A stretch of 64,000 nt of DNA from Candidatus Wolframiiraptor sinensis (GCA_023268255.1 JALNJX010000002.1:124001-188000); one strand, 5' to 3'. Shown: positions 45,020 to 54,748, counted from the first letter of the stretch. A program made the numbers and translations. Notes: generated by a model not told the origin, from the letters alone.

Positions 45020-46546
45020 ATGGCTGAGAAGCTTTACCTGCCCGATTTGCTGGCGATCCAGCTCAAGTCCGTGGTCCACTTAGTGGAGAGCGGGCTTCTG
45101 AGAGAGGGGAAGATCCTCATACACCGTGGCATCGTAGCCGAGGCAGAGAGGCTTGCTTCCGAGGGCGATACGCTGGCTATTGAGGGTCTCGAGAGGCTCG
45201 CCAAGACCTGTAAAACCGCGGGCATAGCAGTAGAGCACGTTGGAGCGAGCTCGAGTGGAGATCGCCTAGTAATCCTGGAGGAGGCGAGGAGGAGGGGCGC
45301 CAGCCTCATCACATGCGATCCGATCACGGCCAAGATAGCATCATCCCTCGGAGTTGAGGTGGTTTATGAGCTGCCTCCACCACCATTTAACATCCACGAG
45401 ATCTTCAGCGAGGATATAATGAGCCTGCACTTGAAGGAGGGGCTTCCGCCCAGGGTCAAGCGGGGCTCGCCGAGAAGCTGGAGGCTCGAGGAAATCCTCG
45501 ATAAGCCGGTTACGAGGGAGGAGATGGAGCTCACCCTCGCCCACCTCATGAGAGAGACATATACATCGCTGGGATCGGAGGCATTTTTGGAGATCGATAA
45601 GCCTGCCGTCAAGATATTCCAGCTGAGGGACTTCAGGATCGTGGCCACGAGACCCCCGTTCTCCGACGGATTCGAGCTAACCATAGTCAAGCCGAAGATC
45701 AGGAGAAGGTTGGCGGACTATAGCCTGCCGCTGAAGGTCATCGAGAGGCTTGAAACCCAGGCCGAGGGAATACTGATAGCTGGGCCGCCGGGAATGGGCA
45801 AGTCGACCTTCGCGCAGGCCCTCGCAGAGCATTACAAGTCCCTGAGCAAGATCGTTAAGACCATCGAGAGCCCACGAGACCTCCAGGTATCCCCGGAGAT
45901 AACCCAGTACTCTAAGGCCGCCTCAAAGCATGATGAGCTCCATGATGTTCTCCTGCTCAGCAGGCCGGACTACACGATCTTCGACGAGATTAGGGGGCCG
46001 GAGGACTTCGACCTATTCATAGACCTGAGGCTCGCGGGTATAGGCATGATAGGCGTCATACACGCGACGACGCCAATAGATGCTATCCAGAGAATAGCGA
46101 ATAGGATAGATCTCGGAGTATTGCCCTCAGTAATCGACACCGTGATCTTCATGGACAAGGGTGAGGTCGAGAAGATCTATTCCCTCGAGATGACCGTGAA
46201 AGTTCCAACAGGGCTGAAGAAAGAGGACCTGGCGAGGCCGACGGTCATAGTGAAGGACTTCCTAACGGATGAGCCGAAATTCGAGCTCTACGTATTCGGG
46301 GAAAGAAACTTCGTGGTGCCGATCAAGAAGAAGGAAGAGCGCGGAGAAACATTAAGCAGGCCGGCATTCAAGATCACGAGCCTACTCCAAGAATATATAC
46401 CGGACTTCAAGATAGAGGAGGATGGAAACCTGATAAGGCTCTACATCCCAGAACAATACTATAGGATCTACATCAAGAAATGCCAGAATAAGCTCTTGAA
46501 AATCGCGAGAAAATACAGGGTGAACGTCGAGGCATACCCAAGCTAA
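45020..46546 (+). CDS. PIN-ATPase-KH protein (COG1855, PilT-like ATPase)
   Basis: The protein has 508 residues. A degenerate PIN-like domain (~1-120) keeps an Asp (YLPDLLAI) and a later acidic position but lacks the usual DTS start. The central secretion-type ATPase has Walker A AGPPGMGKST (about residues 254-263) and Walker B TIFDEIRGPED. A C-terminal KH-like RNA-binding region ends with YYRIYIKKCQNKLLKIARKY. This archaeal family is conserved but its role, probably RNA-linked, is unknown. A GGAG element precedes the ATG. It is divergent from S11. Confidence 0.88.
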   Translation: MAEKLYLPDLLAIQLKSVVHLVESGLLREGKILIHRGIVAEAERLASEGDTLAIEGLERLAKTCKTAGIAVEHVGASSSGDRLVILEEARRRGASLITCDPITAKIASSLGVEVVYELPPPPFNIHEIFSEDIMSLHLKEGLPPRVKRGSPRSWRLEEILDKPVTREEMELTLAHLMRETYTSLGSEAFLEIDKPAVKIFQLRDFRIVATRPPFSDGFELTIVKPKIRRRLADYSLPLKVIERLETQAEGILIAGPPGMGKSTFAQALAEHYKSLSKIVKTIESPRDLQVSPEITQYSKAASKHDELHDVLLLSRPDYTIFDEIRGPEDFDLFIDLRLAGIGMIGVIHATTPIDAIQRIANRIDLGVLPSVIDTVIFMDKGEVEKIYSLEMTVKVPTGLKKEDLARPTVIVKDFLTDEPKFELYVFGERNFVVPIKKKEERGETLSRPAFKITSLLQEYIPDFKIEEDGNLIRLYIPEQYYRIYIKKCQNKLLKIARKYRVNVEAYPS

Positions 46547-46602
46547 CCGGCAAGCGAAGCAATTCCGAAAAAACGTTTAAATCTCCAACACAAAGACGAT
46601 CA

Positions 46603-46668
46603 GATAGGGGATGAGGCAGCCGCTCCAGACTGAGCTGTGATGCAGGAAGAGCCGGGCCGACCCCAATC
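46603..46668 (+). ncRNA. candidate C/D box sRNA
   Basis: In a 239-base gap the plus strand shows a C-like box GGGATGA (46608-46614), a D' box CTGA (46630-46633), a C' box GTGATGC (46637-46643) and a weak D box CCGA (46657-46660). Spacers are 15 and 13 bases, suitable for two guides. GATAGG and CCAATC at the ends could form a short closing stem with one mismatch. The D box is imperfect, so this is a tentative call. Confidence 0.35.
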
Positions 46669-46785
46669 CTCCGCCACACTCCTGCTTCGCCGTTTTCCCG
46701 AGGTTTATCTGATCCCAGTTTGATTGTGCTTCTGACAGGCCTCTTTGGAAGCTTATCGCATGTTATTCAAATCTTGAGTTAACGC

Positions 46786-47262
46786 TCATGTTCCGGCTCG
46801 GCGCTTTTCCTCATATGCTTTGACTATCTCGTTATAGTCTTCTTCGCTTATCCTCTTTATCGATCCCCTGAATGCTCTCATCGGGTTTCTCAGACTTCTG
46901 AGAAATGATAGCCTATCTCTTATCTCGAGCGGAGAGATTGCTTCATCCCACATCTCCGCCTCCTCGAAGTCGACGGGGTATTGGAATGCATTTGACGGTT
47001 CTCTAATCACGTGGAATCTCTGCTCCTCTGTTATTGGATGCGCCGGCCCCGCTAAAACTCCCATCCCCATGAACCCCTTTCTCTCCGCCTCGGTGACGTA
47101 GAAGATTACCTTGTCGCCCTTCTCAAGTCTCCTGAGGTTTAATGCTCTCGCGCTCAGGGACCAGAACTTGTTTTTCACCCTGTTTGATAGGACTTCGCTG
47201 GCGGGGATTATTCTACCCATGTGCACGTGATCTTTCACGATGAAGATCCAGTAATTGACCAC
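46786..47262 (-). CDS. EVE domain (PUA-like) protein
   Basis: The protein has 158 residues of the EVE/DUF55 fold: NYWIFIVKDH at the start, KFWSLSARALNLRRLEKGDKVIFYV and AFQYPVDFEEAEMWDEAIS. EVE domains read modified bases in DNA or RNA. In archaea they often occur as single-domain proteins near RNA-processing genes. Specific target unknown. Confidence 0.85.
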   Translation of the reverse strand: MVNYWIFIVKDHVHMGRIIPASEVLSNRVKNKFWSLSARALNLRRLEKGDKVIFYVTEAERKGFMGMGVLAGPAHPITEEQRFHVIREPSNAFQYPVDFEEAEMWDEAISPLEIRDRLSFLRSLRNPMRAFRGSIKRISEEDYNEIVKAYEEKRRAGT

Positions 47263-47295
47263 GTCTTATCGGATGAAAATCGTTCCTATAAAAAT

Positions 47296-48723
47296 TTAGT
47301 TGAGCTTTATTCTCCTCCACGGCCTCTCCACGGACCCCTTCCTCGCATAATCATCCAAGCTTATCCCCATCTTCTCCGCCTTCCTCCTCATCGCCGCCAG
47401 CGTCGGCTCACCGTATTCCTTGACCGCTTCGACCAGTAATTCCCCGATCCTTTCATCACCTCTCGCTATCAGTGCTTGGAGATATGCCTGCTTTATCCCA
47501 TCTGTGGCCAGCATTCCACCGAGCTCCCTTTTCAGAAACTTGAGCTTCCTCCTCAGGCTTTTCTGATCCTCGAGCTCCTCGTCCTCCATTGGGGTATGGG
47601 GCTTTGGGACGAATGGGTTCGCGCTCACCCTTACCTCAAATCCCATGCTCTTCACCTCCTTGATCAGCTTCACCACCTTCTCCAAGTCGCTCAGCGTCTC
47701 TCCCGGAAGCCCGAACATTATGTAGAGCTTCACCCGGGATATTCCGATTCTCTTGAGTAGCCTACAAGTCTCGAGGAAGGATTCGTCGGAGAAGCCTTTG
47801 CCAATTCTATATCTGAGCTCCTCGCAGCTCTCCGGAGCTATTGTTATCGTCTTCTCGCCGCTCTCCGCCAAAGCATCCAGAAGATCCTCGTTCATCGCAT
47901 CGGCTCTTAGGGAGGGCGCTATCAGCCTGAAGCCCCTCATTCTCCTGATCTCCCCCACCGCCTCTATGAGACCATCTAGCTTGCTGTATCTTGAGAGGTC
48001 GCTCGCTATCAGCACCACTGCCTCGTAGCCTCCCCTCATGATTCCCTCCCGCATCACACCCACCAGCTGTTCCAGGCTCCTCTCCCTGTATGGCGCGTAG
48101 AAGCTTCTCCCCAGGCAGAAGAGGCAGCTCCACCCGCATCCCCTGCTCACGTCGAGCATGAGCGCGTCGCCGAATACGCTCTGCACGCTCGATACTTGGA
48201 GCGCCGGGAGAAACGTGTCGAGCTTGCGTGGATATGCTCTTCTCGCCGTCTCGGAGACCTGTGGAACAAATACTCCCTCTAGACGCGCTAGATCTTCCAG
48301 CCCCACTCCATCCATTATTCCCTCGATGAGCTCCATGAGGCTGCTCTCGGCCTCGCCTATGTAAATGTAGTCTGCGATTCCCTTGAGCGGGAATGGGTTG
48401 CATGTGCATGGGCCCCCAATTATCTTGGGCCTATCGAGTAGGTTCAGCCTGATGATTTTGCGGATTATCTCGAGGAGATCCGGCTCGTAGTGGTAGCTGA
48501 ACATTATCAGGTCGAATTCCTTGAGGTGGGAGCCTGTCTCGATGCTCCTATCGCTCTCCGCTGTGAAGCGCTCGCAGTATATCCTGTCGTCGAGGTTTAA
48601 GAGGTGGTAGATTATTCTGAGGCCGAGGTTTGATATCGCGACCTTATACGTGCTCGGGTAGATTAGGGCTATCCTTAGCCTGCCTCTCACCTTCTTTCTC
48701 ACGGCAAACTTCTCATCCAGCAT
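47296..48723 (-). CDS. radical SAM protein with B12-binding-like N-terminus
   Basis: The protein is about 475 residues from ATG 48723 (MLDEKFAVRKKVRG). The radical SAM cluster motif C-x3-C-x2-C is in SRGCGWSCLFCLG. The N-terminal ~150 residues (IALIYPSTYKVAISNLGLRIIYHLLN, IIGGPCTCNPFPLKGIADYIYIGEAE) resemble a B12-binding fold, as in COG1032-type enzymes. The reaction is unknown. The C-terminal ~80 residues are charged and helical. Confidence 0.82.
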   Translation of the reverse strand: MLDEKFAVRKKVRGRLRIALIYPSTYKVAISNLGLRIIYHLLNLDDRIYCERFTAESDRSIETGSHLKEFDLIMFSYHYEPDLLEIIRKIIRLNLLDRPKIIGGPCTCNPFPLKGIADYIYIGEAESSLMELIEGIMDGVGLEDLARLEGVFVPQVSETARRAYPRKLDTFLPALQVSSVQSVFGDALMLDVSRGCGWSCLFCLGRSFYAPYRERSLEQLVGVMREGIMRGGYEAVVLIASDLSRYSKLDGLIEAVGEIRRMRGFRLIAPSLRADAMNEDLLDALAESGEKTITIAPESCEELRYRIGKGFSDESFLETCRLLKRIGISRVKLYIMFGLPGETLSDLEKVVKLIKEVKSMGFEVRVSANPFVPKPHTPMEDEELEDQKSLRRKLKFLKRELGGMLATDGIKQAYLQALIARGDERIGELLVEAVKEYGEPTLAAMRRKAEKMGISLDDYARKGSVERPWRRIKLN

Positions 48724-48842
48724 TGAGCCTCCTGCTCGCCCTTCTCCACACAGCACCCTTGAGCTTTTAGCTATAAAGCTTTGAGCCTCCTCGCCCGGTT
48801 AGGTTTTTCAAACCGCCCGTAATCCTGTGAGCTGGGAGAATT

Positions 48843-49781
48843 TTGAGCAAGATAGTCTTTAGCGAGGATTTGAAGAATTATCTCAGCAGACTTCCGGACG
48901 TAGAGCTAGATCTCCTGCTCGAGGCTTATGAGAGGCCGCTCCCTGAGGCTTTCAGGATTAATACCCTGAAGGCTTCCGAGGAGAAGATCCTGGAGAGGCT
49001 GAGGTCTAGGGGGTATGCTGTGGAACCAATTCCATGGGCTAGGCACGGCTACATTGCATCCGGCGGCGAGGATCTCGGAAAATCTCTCGAGCACATGCTC
49101 GGGCTCATCTATATTCAGGGGCCCGTCTCGATGGCGCCCGTTGAGGTTCTCGACCCGAGGCCAGGCGAGATAATCCTAGACCTGTGCGCCGCGCCGGGGA
49201 GCAAGAGCACGCAGATAGCTCAGCTGCTACGGGGAGAGGGAGTCTTAGTGGCGAACGACGTGAGTTTCGAGAGAGTTAAAGCGCTCTCATCAAACCTGCA
49301 GAGGTTCGGCGTCCTGAACTGCGTCATCACGCTCGCGGATGGGCGGAAGTATTCGAGGTTCGCCCAAGAGCTCTTCGACAAGGTCCTCGTCGACGCCCCA
49401 TGCAGCTCTCTCGGAATAGTGAGTAAAAGCTGGGGGATAGCAAGGTCGTGGTCCATCGGGATCGTCAAGAGGCTTAGCGAGCTTCAAAGGAAGCTCATTC
49501 TAGCTGCTTTCGACTGCCTCAAGCCCGGCGGCATCCTAGTATACTCGACGTGCACGCTGACCATCGAGGAAAACGAGCTCGTGGTGAACTGGCTTCTCGA
49601 GAGCCGGGAGAACGCGAGGGTCGAGGAGATAAAGCTCAATGGCCTGAGATATAGGCCCGGGATAACGGAGTATGAGGGGATGAGGCTGAATGACGAGTTG
49701 TCGAAGGCCATTAGGATCATGCCTTATGATAACTGGGCTGAAGGATTCTATATCGCGAGGATAGTGAAGGAGGCGGGATGA
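48843..49781 (+). CDS. NSUN/RsmB-family RNA m5C methyltransferase
   Basis: The protein has 312 residues starting at TTG. SAM motif I is DLCAAPGSKSTQIAQLL, the motif IV Cys is in VDAPCSSLG and the catalytic motif VI Cys is in YSTCTLTIEENE. The family makes 5-methylcytosine in tRNA or rRNA. There is no separate N-terminal RNA-binding domain; the adjacent PUA protein, overlapping by 4 bases, may supply it. Confidence 0.92.
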   Translation: MSKIVFSEDLKNYLSRLPDVELDLLLEAYERPLPEAFRINTLKASEEKILERLRSRGYAVEPIPWARHGYIASGGEDLGKSLEHMLGLIYIQGPVSMAPVEVLDPRPGEIILDLCAAPGSKSTQIAQLLRGEGVLVANDVSFERVKALSSNLQRFGVLNCVITLADGRKYSRFAQELFDKVLVDAPCSSLGIVSKSWGIARSWSIGIVKRLSELQRKLILAAFDCLKPGGILVYSTCTLTIEENELVVNWLLESRENARVEEIKLNGLRYRPGITEYEGMRLNDELSKAIRIMPYDNWAEGFYIARIVKEAG

Positions 49782-50233
49782 TGAGGATGCTTACATCGGC
49801 TGAGAGAAAACATCTCGTCAGGAGACTTATGGATCAGCATGGCGTCGAGGATGCCTTTGAGAGCCTCATACTCATCCGGTCCGGTCAGGGGAGGATAAGG
49901 GCCGCGACCAAGGAGGCTTATGAAGTCGCTTGTAGGCTGAGAAAGGTTCAGCAGGTTGGACTCTATGTCGCGAAGATCGTGAAGGGCGATGTGGTGCTCT
50001 CGATAGAGGGAAGCCAGCTGCTCGGTAGCACGATAACGAGAAACGTCGTGGAGCTGAGCGAGGAGGAGGCTGAGGAGTGGATGAAGGCGGCGCCGATACA
50101 GAAATCCGGGAGATTCGAGGGAAGATATGTTGTGGCGAGATGCGGCGACTTTTATCTCGGATCCGGGAGAGTCTCGAGGGATGGAAGGATCTATCCGCAG
50201 GTGGCTAAGTGGAGGCGCATCCCCGAGGAGTAG
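49778..50233 (+). CDS. PUA-like RNA-binding protein paired with the m5C methyltransferase
   Basis: The protein has 151 residues. The C-terminal part (EGRYVVARCGDFYLGSGRVSRDGRIYPQVAKWRRI) resembles the RNA-binding tail domain of RsmF/Nop2-like methyltransferases, and the N-terminal half is helical. It overlaps the preceding methyltransferase by 4 bases and probably acts with it as the RNA-recognition part of a split enzyme. Its own catalytic activity is not evident. Confidence 0.8.
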   Translation: MMRMLTSAERKHLVRRLMDQHGVEDAFESLILIRSGQGRIRAATKEAYEVACRLRKVQQVGLYVAKIVKGDVVLSIEGSQLLGSTITRNVVELSEEEAEEWMKAAPIQKSGRFEGRYVVARCGDFYLGSGRVSRDGRIYPQVAKWRRIPEE

Positions 50234-50242
50234 AGCGGCCGC

Positions 50243-51241
50243 TCACCCGGACTCTATTGTTATCCTATAAGGCGTGTATCTGTCGGTGTAGTAGACCACG
50301 TAACCCGCCCTCAACCCGGCCTCCTCGAATCTACTCACCTCGAGCCTCAGCTCTATAGCCGGGTTAAACCACCCATCAACGAAGCTGAACGTACATGCCG
50401 TGAAAAGCAGCCTACTCCTATGCTCCGCTGGTATCTCGCCGAGCAGCTTGGAGAGATCTTGCTCGTAGCTGAAGAATGATTTATTGCTCTTCTCCATGTA
50501 ATAGAGCCTGCTGATGAGCGGAGCGGTCTTGAGGACCACGTAATCGGAGAGCTCCAGAAGCTTCAAGATATCATCTCCACGCGTTATCTCCGGTCCCTCG
50601 ATGAAGACCAGCATGGATTTTTTCCTCAAATTCTCGAGGAGCGGAATGATGTGCTGAATCCTATTACTTGAGGAGATTCTCCAATCATCCCAAGCCATCA
50701 AATAGACCCCGTCGAATCTGAAGTCCATGATGGCTTTCTCAAGCCTGCTGGAGAAGAACTCCGCGTAGCTAACACCGTATATGCTGTTGTTAAAGAGCAG
50801 GAGTTTCCCGGAGCCCACCAGGTTGGGATGCTCTTCAAGCCAGCGCACATCAAATCCCTGAACACTGTATTTGTATATCGGCCCCTCAGCCTTCAAGTAG
50901 ACTCCGAGGAGCACCTTGACTCCACGCGACTTGAGGCCTTTAACAAGCCATAGCAGGTCTGATTGAGTCCACCTATCCGCCTCGACCCTGAACCTAAAAT
51001 ACCTGGTCACGTCTCGGCCGGGCTCGAAGCCATTATAGGTATTAATGAAGTCCGGGGACATCACGAGGACGACGTGCGTGACGTTATAATGTTTCAAGAA
51101 CTGGTTTATGCTCTCCTCTGATGCCGGCATGAATGCCGAGTCCGGGCTCTCCGGAACACCTACTCTGATCGGGTGATTTGGTAGCGTTACCCCGAGTGGG
51201 GGCGGCATAACTGATGCTAGGCCGAGCAGGATCACGATCAC
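50243..51241 (-). CDS. secreted protein with glycoside-hydrolase-like barrel features
   Basis: The protein has 332 residues. A hydrophobic N-terminus (MIVILLGLASVMPPPLGVTL) suggests secretion or anchoring. The body alternates strands and helices as in a TIM barrel: VTHVVLVMSPDF, LKSRGVKVLLGVYLKAEG, FRFDGVYLMAWDDWR, LVFIEGPEI, YVVLKTAPL. The acidic pairs at the strand ends (AWDDWR, IEGPE) are placed as in glycoside hydrolases. The family is not recognised. It overlaps the membrane glycosyltransferase gene by 4 bases, so a surface polysaccharide or glycoprotein role is plausible. Confidence 0.7.
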   Translation of the reverse strand: MIVILLGLASVMPPPLGVTLPNHPIRVGVPESPDSAFMPASEESINQFLKHYNVTHVVLVMSPDFINTYNGFEPGRDVTRYFRFRVEADRWTQSDLLWLVKGLKSRGVKVLLGVYLKAEGPIYKYSVQGFDVRWLEEHPNLVGSGKLLLFNNSIYGVSYAEFFSSRLEKAIMDFRFDGVYLMAWDDWRISSSNRIQHIIPLLENLRKKSMLVFIEGPEITRGDDILKLLELSDYVVLKTAPLISRLYYMEKSNKSFFSYEQDLSKLLGEIPAEHRSRLLFTACTFSFVDGWFNPAIELRLEVSRFEEAGLRAGYVVYYTDRYTPYRITIESG

Positions 51242-52443
51242 ATATAATAGTATGTTCCACCTGCTAAGGTACGCTGTATCATATTTCGGGAGGCCAGAAG
51301 CCTCGTTCCCCCGAATATCCCAGAGGCGATGTTCACGATGTATGGTAGCCCAACCTCATAGCTTTCGGGGACATAGAGCCTGCCGATGTATATGGGGCTG
51401 AAGCCCGCTAAAATTATCCAGGCGCTCGCGATCCAGGCGGCTGCCGAGATGATCAGCATCGTGAGATTTCTCCCGACGTTTTTTGAGCCCCATAGATTTT
51501 TGGACATGAGTATCATGGGGATGAGGAAGTTCATGTGCTGGATGTTGACCTTCGGGGATGTCGCTAGGAATGATGTGATCGTGAGCGTCAGTGCCCATAT
51601 CATGCTGTGATCATCGGCCTTCATCCTCCTTGCAATGAATATCATCATAATGCCGAAGGCTATTAGCGGAATGAACCAGAAGCTCGAGAGGTTTATGAGC
51701 GCGGATAAGGCCATCCAGTAGGTGAAGCCGCCGACGCTTTTAGCGTGGAGAAGTATCGCCCTCAAATACTCCATCGGAGTCGTCAAGAATGGCGTTGAGA
51801 TCGCTAGGAAGGTCGCCGAGGCCGGGAGTATCAGCTTTAGGGCAGCTTCTCCGAGGCCGCACTCCCTCCGCTTGAGCAAGTAGATTGCGGCCGGGATTAG
51901 TATCAAGGCTGGAACCAGCTTGATTGCCGCCCCGACCCCGGCCATTACCCCGGATAGGATGAGCCTCCGCCTAAGCAGCATGTGGATCGCGAGCAGCTGA
52001 AAGAGGACTGCCATGGAGTCGAACATGCCCCAGAATGATGATATGAAGTAGGTGATCGGGTTGAAGAGCCATATCGCCGAGGCCATCAGCGACTTGCGCT
52101 CATCGAAGTCTAGCTCCCTCATTATCCGGTAAATCACGATTGCGGATGCTATGTCGGCGAGAATTATTGGAAGCTTTATCATGAAGATCTTGAATGATGT
52201 TCCCCCGCCTAGGAGCGCGACGATTATCAGCCAGTAAAGCCATGCCGGCGGATAAGCGTAAAACCCCCACGGATACTCGACATAATCTCCAAACCTGTAG
52301 ATGTTCGGGTCCTGTAAGCCGAGCTCGCCCGACTTAAACCAGATATACATGTCCCATGGATGAGCGTAGAATGGCGCCGGGATCAGGCGGGCCACAGCGC
52401 CCATTAACAGTATGATAAGCAGCTTCCTCCTAGCGGATAGCAT
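51238..52443 (-). CDS. multispanning membrane glycosyltransferase (GT-C/DUF2029-like)
   Basis: The protein has 401 residues with about 9-10 membrane segments. The first extracytoplasmic loop has the acidic WDMYIWFKSGELG, and the chain has aromatic-rich YPWGFYAYPPAWLYW, as in GT-C mannosyltransferases that use dolichol-linked sugars. A conserved segment KLPIILADIASAIVIYRIM follows. It would add sugars outside the membrane. It is coupled to the secreted barrel protein downstream and overlaps nothing essential upstream. Confidence 0.75.
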   Translation of the reverse strand: MLSARRKLLIILLMGAVARLIPAPFYAHPWDMYIWFKSGELGLQDPNIYRFGDYVEYPWGFYAYPPAWLYWLIIVALLGGGTSFKIFMIKLPIILADIASAIVIYRIMRELDFDERKSLMASAIWLFNPITYFISSFWGMFDSMAVLFQLLAIHMLLRRRLILSGVMAGVGAAIKLVPALILIPAAIYLLKRRECGLGEAALKLILPASATFLAISTPFLTTPMEYLRAILLHAKSVGGFTYWMALSALINLSSFWFIPLIAFGIMMIFIARRMKADDHSMIWALTLTITSFLATSPKVNIQHMNFLIPMILMSKNLWGSKNVGRNLTMLIISAAAWIASAWIILAGFSPIYIGRLYVPESYEVGLPYIVNIASGIFGGTRLLASRNMIQRTLAGGTYYYM

Positions 52444-52504
52444 TCCGCGGATAGGGTTACGAGAGCATTTTATATCGGTTACCCCATCATCACGCTCGAC
52501 GCCG

Positions 52505-53374
52505 ATGAGTGGGAATTGGATCGAGTTCCTATTCTATAGGGGGCCTTCCTTCGTTGGAGCTGGCGCGAGCTTTGAGGAAGCTGATTACGCCGCTTTCGGC
52601 GTGCCATTTGATGCCACGGCGAGCTATAGGCCCGGGTCTAGATTCGGCCCCCTTAGCCTGAGAGTCGCGTCAGAATACCTCGAGCTCCCCGCAGAGAAGA
52701 TGATAAGATTATGCGATCTAGGTGATCTTCACCCGACCAATAGCGTTGAGGTGATGCTTCGGAGAGTCGGCGAGGCGGTTGAGAGGATCGAGGAGTCCGG
52801 CAGGATACCGGTGATTCTCGGTGGAGAGCACACGCTGACCCTCGGATCGGCCTCGAGGCTTAGGAGCATGGGATGCCTGGTGATACTCGACGCCCACCTC
52901 GACATGAGGGACGAGTTCATGGATACCAAGATCAATCACACAACGTGGCTGAGGAGGCTTCTGGAGGAGAGGAGGATTGAGCGCGTGATAGTGGCCGGGG
53001 CCAGGGCATACGTGGACGAGGAGTCCAGCGCAGCCGATGAAATGGGCATCCACATCATCACGAGCACGGAGATCTTCTTGGATCTCAGGGGCGCCATGAA
53101 GAAGCTCGAGGCGCTTACATCAGGCCTAGAGAACATATACCTGAGCATCGACGTCGATGTGCTCGACCCTGGTTATGCGCCGGGCGTCAGCAACCCGGAG
53201 CCTGGCGGGATCGCGCCAATACATCTGTACGAGCTCATCAAGCTGGTAGCAGGGAAGGGGCTCGCCGCCCTAGACATCGTCGAGGTTAATCCGCTCTTCG
53301 ATGATGGATCAGCAGTTGCTTGCGCGGTTTATGCCGCCTACTACGCCATGCTATCGTCTACCACCTCCTCCTGA
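52505..53374 (+). CDS. speB: agmatinase/arginase family ureohydrolase
   Basis: The protein is about 289 residues from ATG 52505. Mn-binding motifs are GGEHTLTLG, LDAHLDMRDEF and SIDVDVLDPGYAPGVSNPEPGG, with a conserved Glu in IVEVNP. The family hydrolyses agmatine (to putrescine and urea) or related guanidines, in polyamine synthesis. Agmatinase is more likely than arginase in archaea. Its 3' end overlaps the converging NSUN gene by 17 bases. Confidence 0.88.
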   Translation: MSGNWIEFLFYRGPSFVGAGASFEEADYAAFGVPFDATASYRPGSRFGPLSLRVASEYLELPAEKMIRLCDLGDLHPTNSVEVMLRRVGEAVERIEESGRIPVILGGEHTLTLGSASRLRSMGCLVILDAHLDMRDEFMDTKINHTTWLRRLLEERRIERVIVAGARAYVDEESSAADEMGIHIITSTEIFLDLRGAMKKLEALTSGLENIYLSIDVDVLDPGYAPGVSNPEPGGIAPIHLYELIKLVAGKGLAALDIVEVNPLFDDGSAVACAVYAAYYAMLSSTTSS

Positions 53375-54665
53375 GCTTCACGATGAAGAAGCCATTGCAG
53401 TAGTCTTTGTGCGGGTAGAGTCGCCTGGCTTCAGCCAAGCCCCTCAATCCATTCATGCCAAGCCTCGGCTCCAGGTCCACCAGCTCGAACTCGGGATGAA
53501 GTTTGAGGAAGTCCTCGATGAGGAGCTCATTCTCCTCGAGCGAGATGCTGCAGGTCGAGTAGATTATGTGGCCGCCCTTCGCGACGTGTGGCGCAGAGCT
53601 CTCGAGCATCTTCGCCTGAAGCCGCGCGAACATCTTGATATGCCTCGGCTTCACCATCTGCCTGTATATCGGCTCCCTCCAGAAGAGGCCTGTGGAACTG
53701 CATGGAGGGTCGAGGAGAATAGCGTCAGCCTCCATGTTCAGGGGGAGCGGCTTGGTTACATCAGCGACCACATCCTCCACGATCCTCAGCCCAGCTCCTC
53801 TAATCCTCCTTAGATGAGTTCTGAGCCTGCTCGTCGAGGAGTCCATCGAGATTATCAGGCCCTTATTCCTCATCCTGATTCCCGCGAGAATGGTCTTGGA
53901 GCCCGGCGCGGCGCAAATATCGAGGATCCTCTGACCCGGCCTCGGATCCAGCGCGTGAACAGCGTAATAGCTTGACAGATCCTGGATCAGGAGTAGCATT
54001 CTCCTAGTGAGCGATATCAGGCCCCGAGTATCCTCCACATGATCGAGCACGTAAATGCCTGGAAGCCTTCGATCCGGGGTCAGGCGAACACCACTTCTCT
54101 CGGCTTCCTCTAGAATTCTCTCCGGGGATGCGAAAAGCGTGTTCAGCGCCACGTATGTTCTCGGCTTATTCTCATCTTGGAATCTTAGCAACTCGCGCGC
54201 CCCGGCTCTTCCCAAGACTCTTGCCGCGAGTTTGATAAACCACTGCTGATAACCTGGGCGTATTTGGAGGCCGAGCTCCGCGCTTTGAATGGATCTTATC
54301 ATTCCTATCCATGGCTCGACGCCTTTTGGCCAAAGCCTGCCCATCAGCCTCCGGAGGGCGTTCACGAGCTCCTTTGGGTCGCCCAGGTTCAAGCCGGCCT
54401 GGATCGAGCACAATAGCAGGCTTAGTAGTATTACTGAGTCCTGGTCGAGCTTATCTCGGGAGAGCTTTCTCAGGAGGCTGGAGGCCTGATAGCCCCCCAG
54501 GGCGTATAGGTGGAGCATCTTGCGGGCGAGCCTTAAGGCTCGGATCCTCGCCCCATGCTCTTGGTATGAGGCGTAGAGGGCTGATTTGAGGGAGATTTCC
54601 TGCTCCAAGTGCCTTTTAATAGCCGCGAATGCTAGAGAGACCGCCTCAGCCGCCTCGACACTCAT
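53358..54665 (-). CDS. NSUN/RsmB-family RNA m5C methyltransferase with NusB-like N-terminus
   Basis: The protein has 435 residues. The N-terminal ~140 are helical and NusB-like (AARVLGRAGARELLRF and earlier segments), as in RsmB. The catalytic domain has DICAAPGSKTILAGIRM, DPPCSSTGLFWREP and YSTCSISLEENELLIEDFL with both conserved Cys. This is a second, different m5C methyltransferase 4 kb from the first. Substrate is likely rRNA or tRNA. Confidence 0.9.
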   Translation of the reverse strand: MSVEAAEAVSLAFAAIKRHLEQEISLKSALYASYQEHGARIRALRLARKMLHLYALGGYQASSLLRKLSRDKLDQDSVILLSLLLCSIQAGLNLGDPKELVNALRRLMGRLWPKGVEPWIGMIRSIQSAELGLQIRPGYQQWFIKLAARVLGRAGARELLRFQDENKPRTYVALNTLFASPERILEEAERSGVRLTPDRRLPGIYVLDHVEDTRGLISLTRRMLLLIQDLSSYYAVHALDPRPGQRILDICAAPGSKTILAGIRMRNKGLIISMDSSTSRLRTHLRRIRGAGLRIVEDVVADVTKPLPLNMEADAILLDPPCSSTGLFWREPIYRQMVKPRHIKMFARLQAKMLESSAPHVAKGGHIIYSTCSISLEENELLIEDFLKLHPEFELVDLEPRLGMNGLRGLAEARRLYPHKDYCNGFFIVKLRRRW

Positions 54666-54748
54666 CCCTTATCCTATCCTCTTGCGGCTCCTGCAGCATT
54701 CAAGCATCTAAAACCCTATATTAGCCTGATGCGGGTAAATGATCTAGA

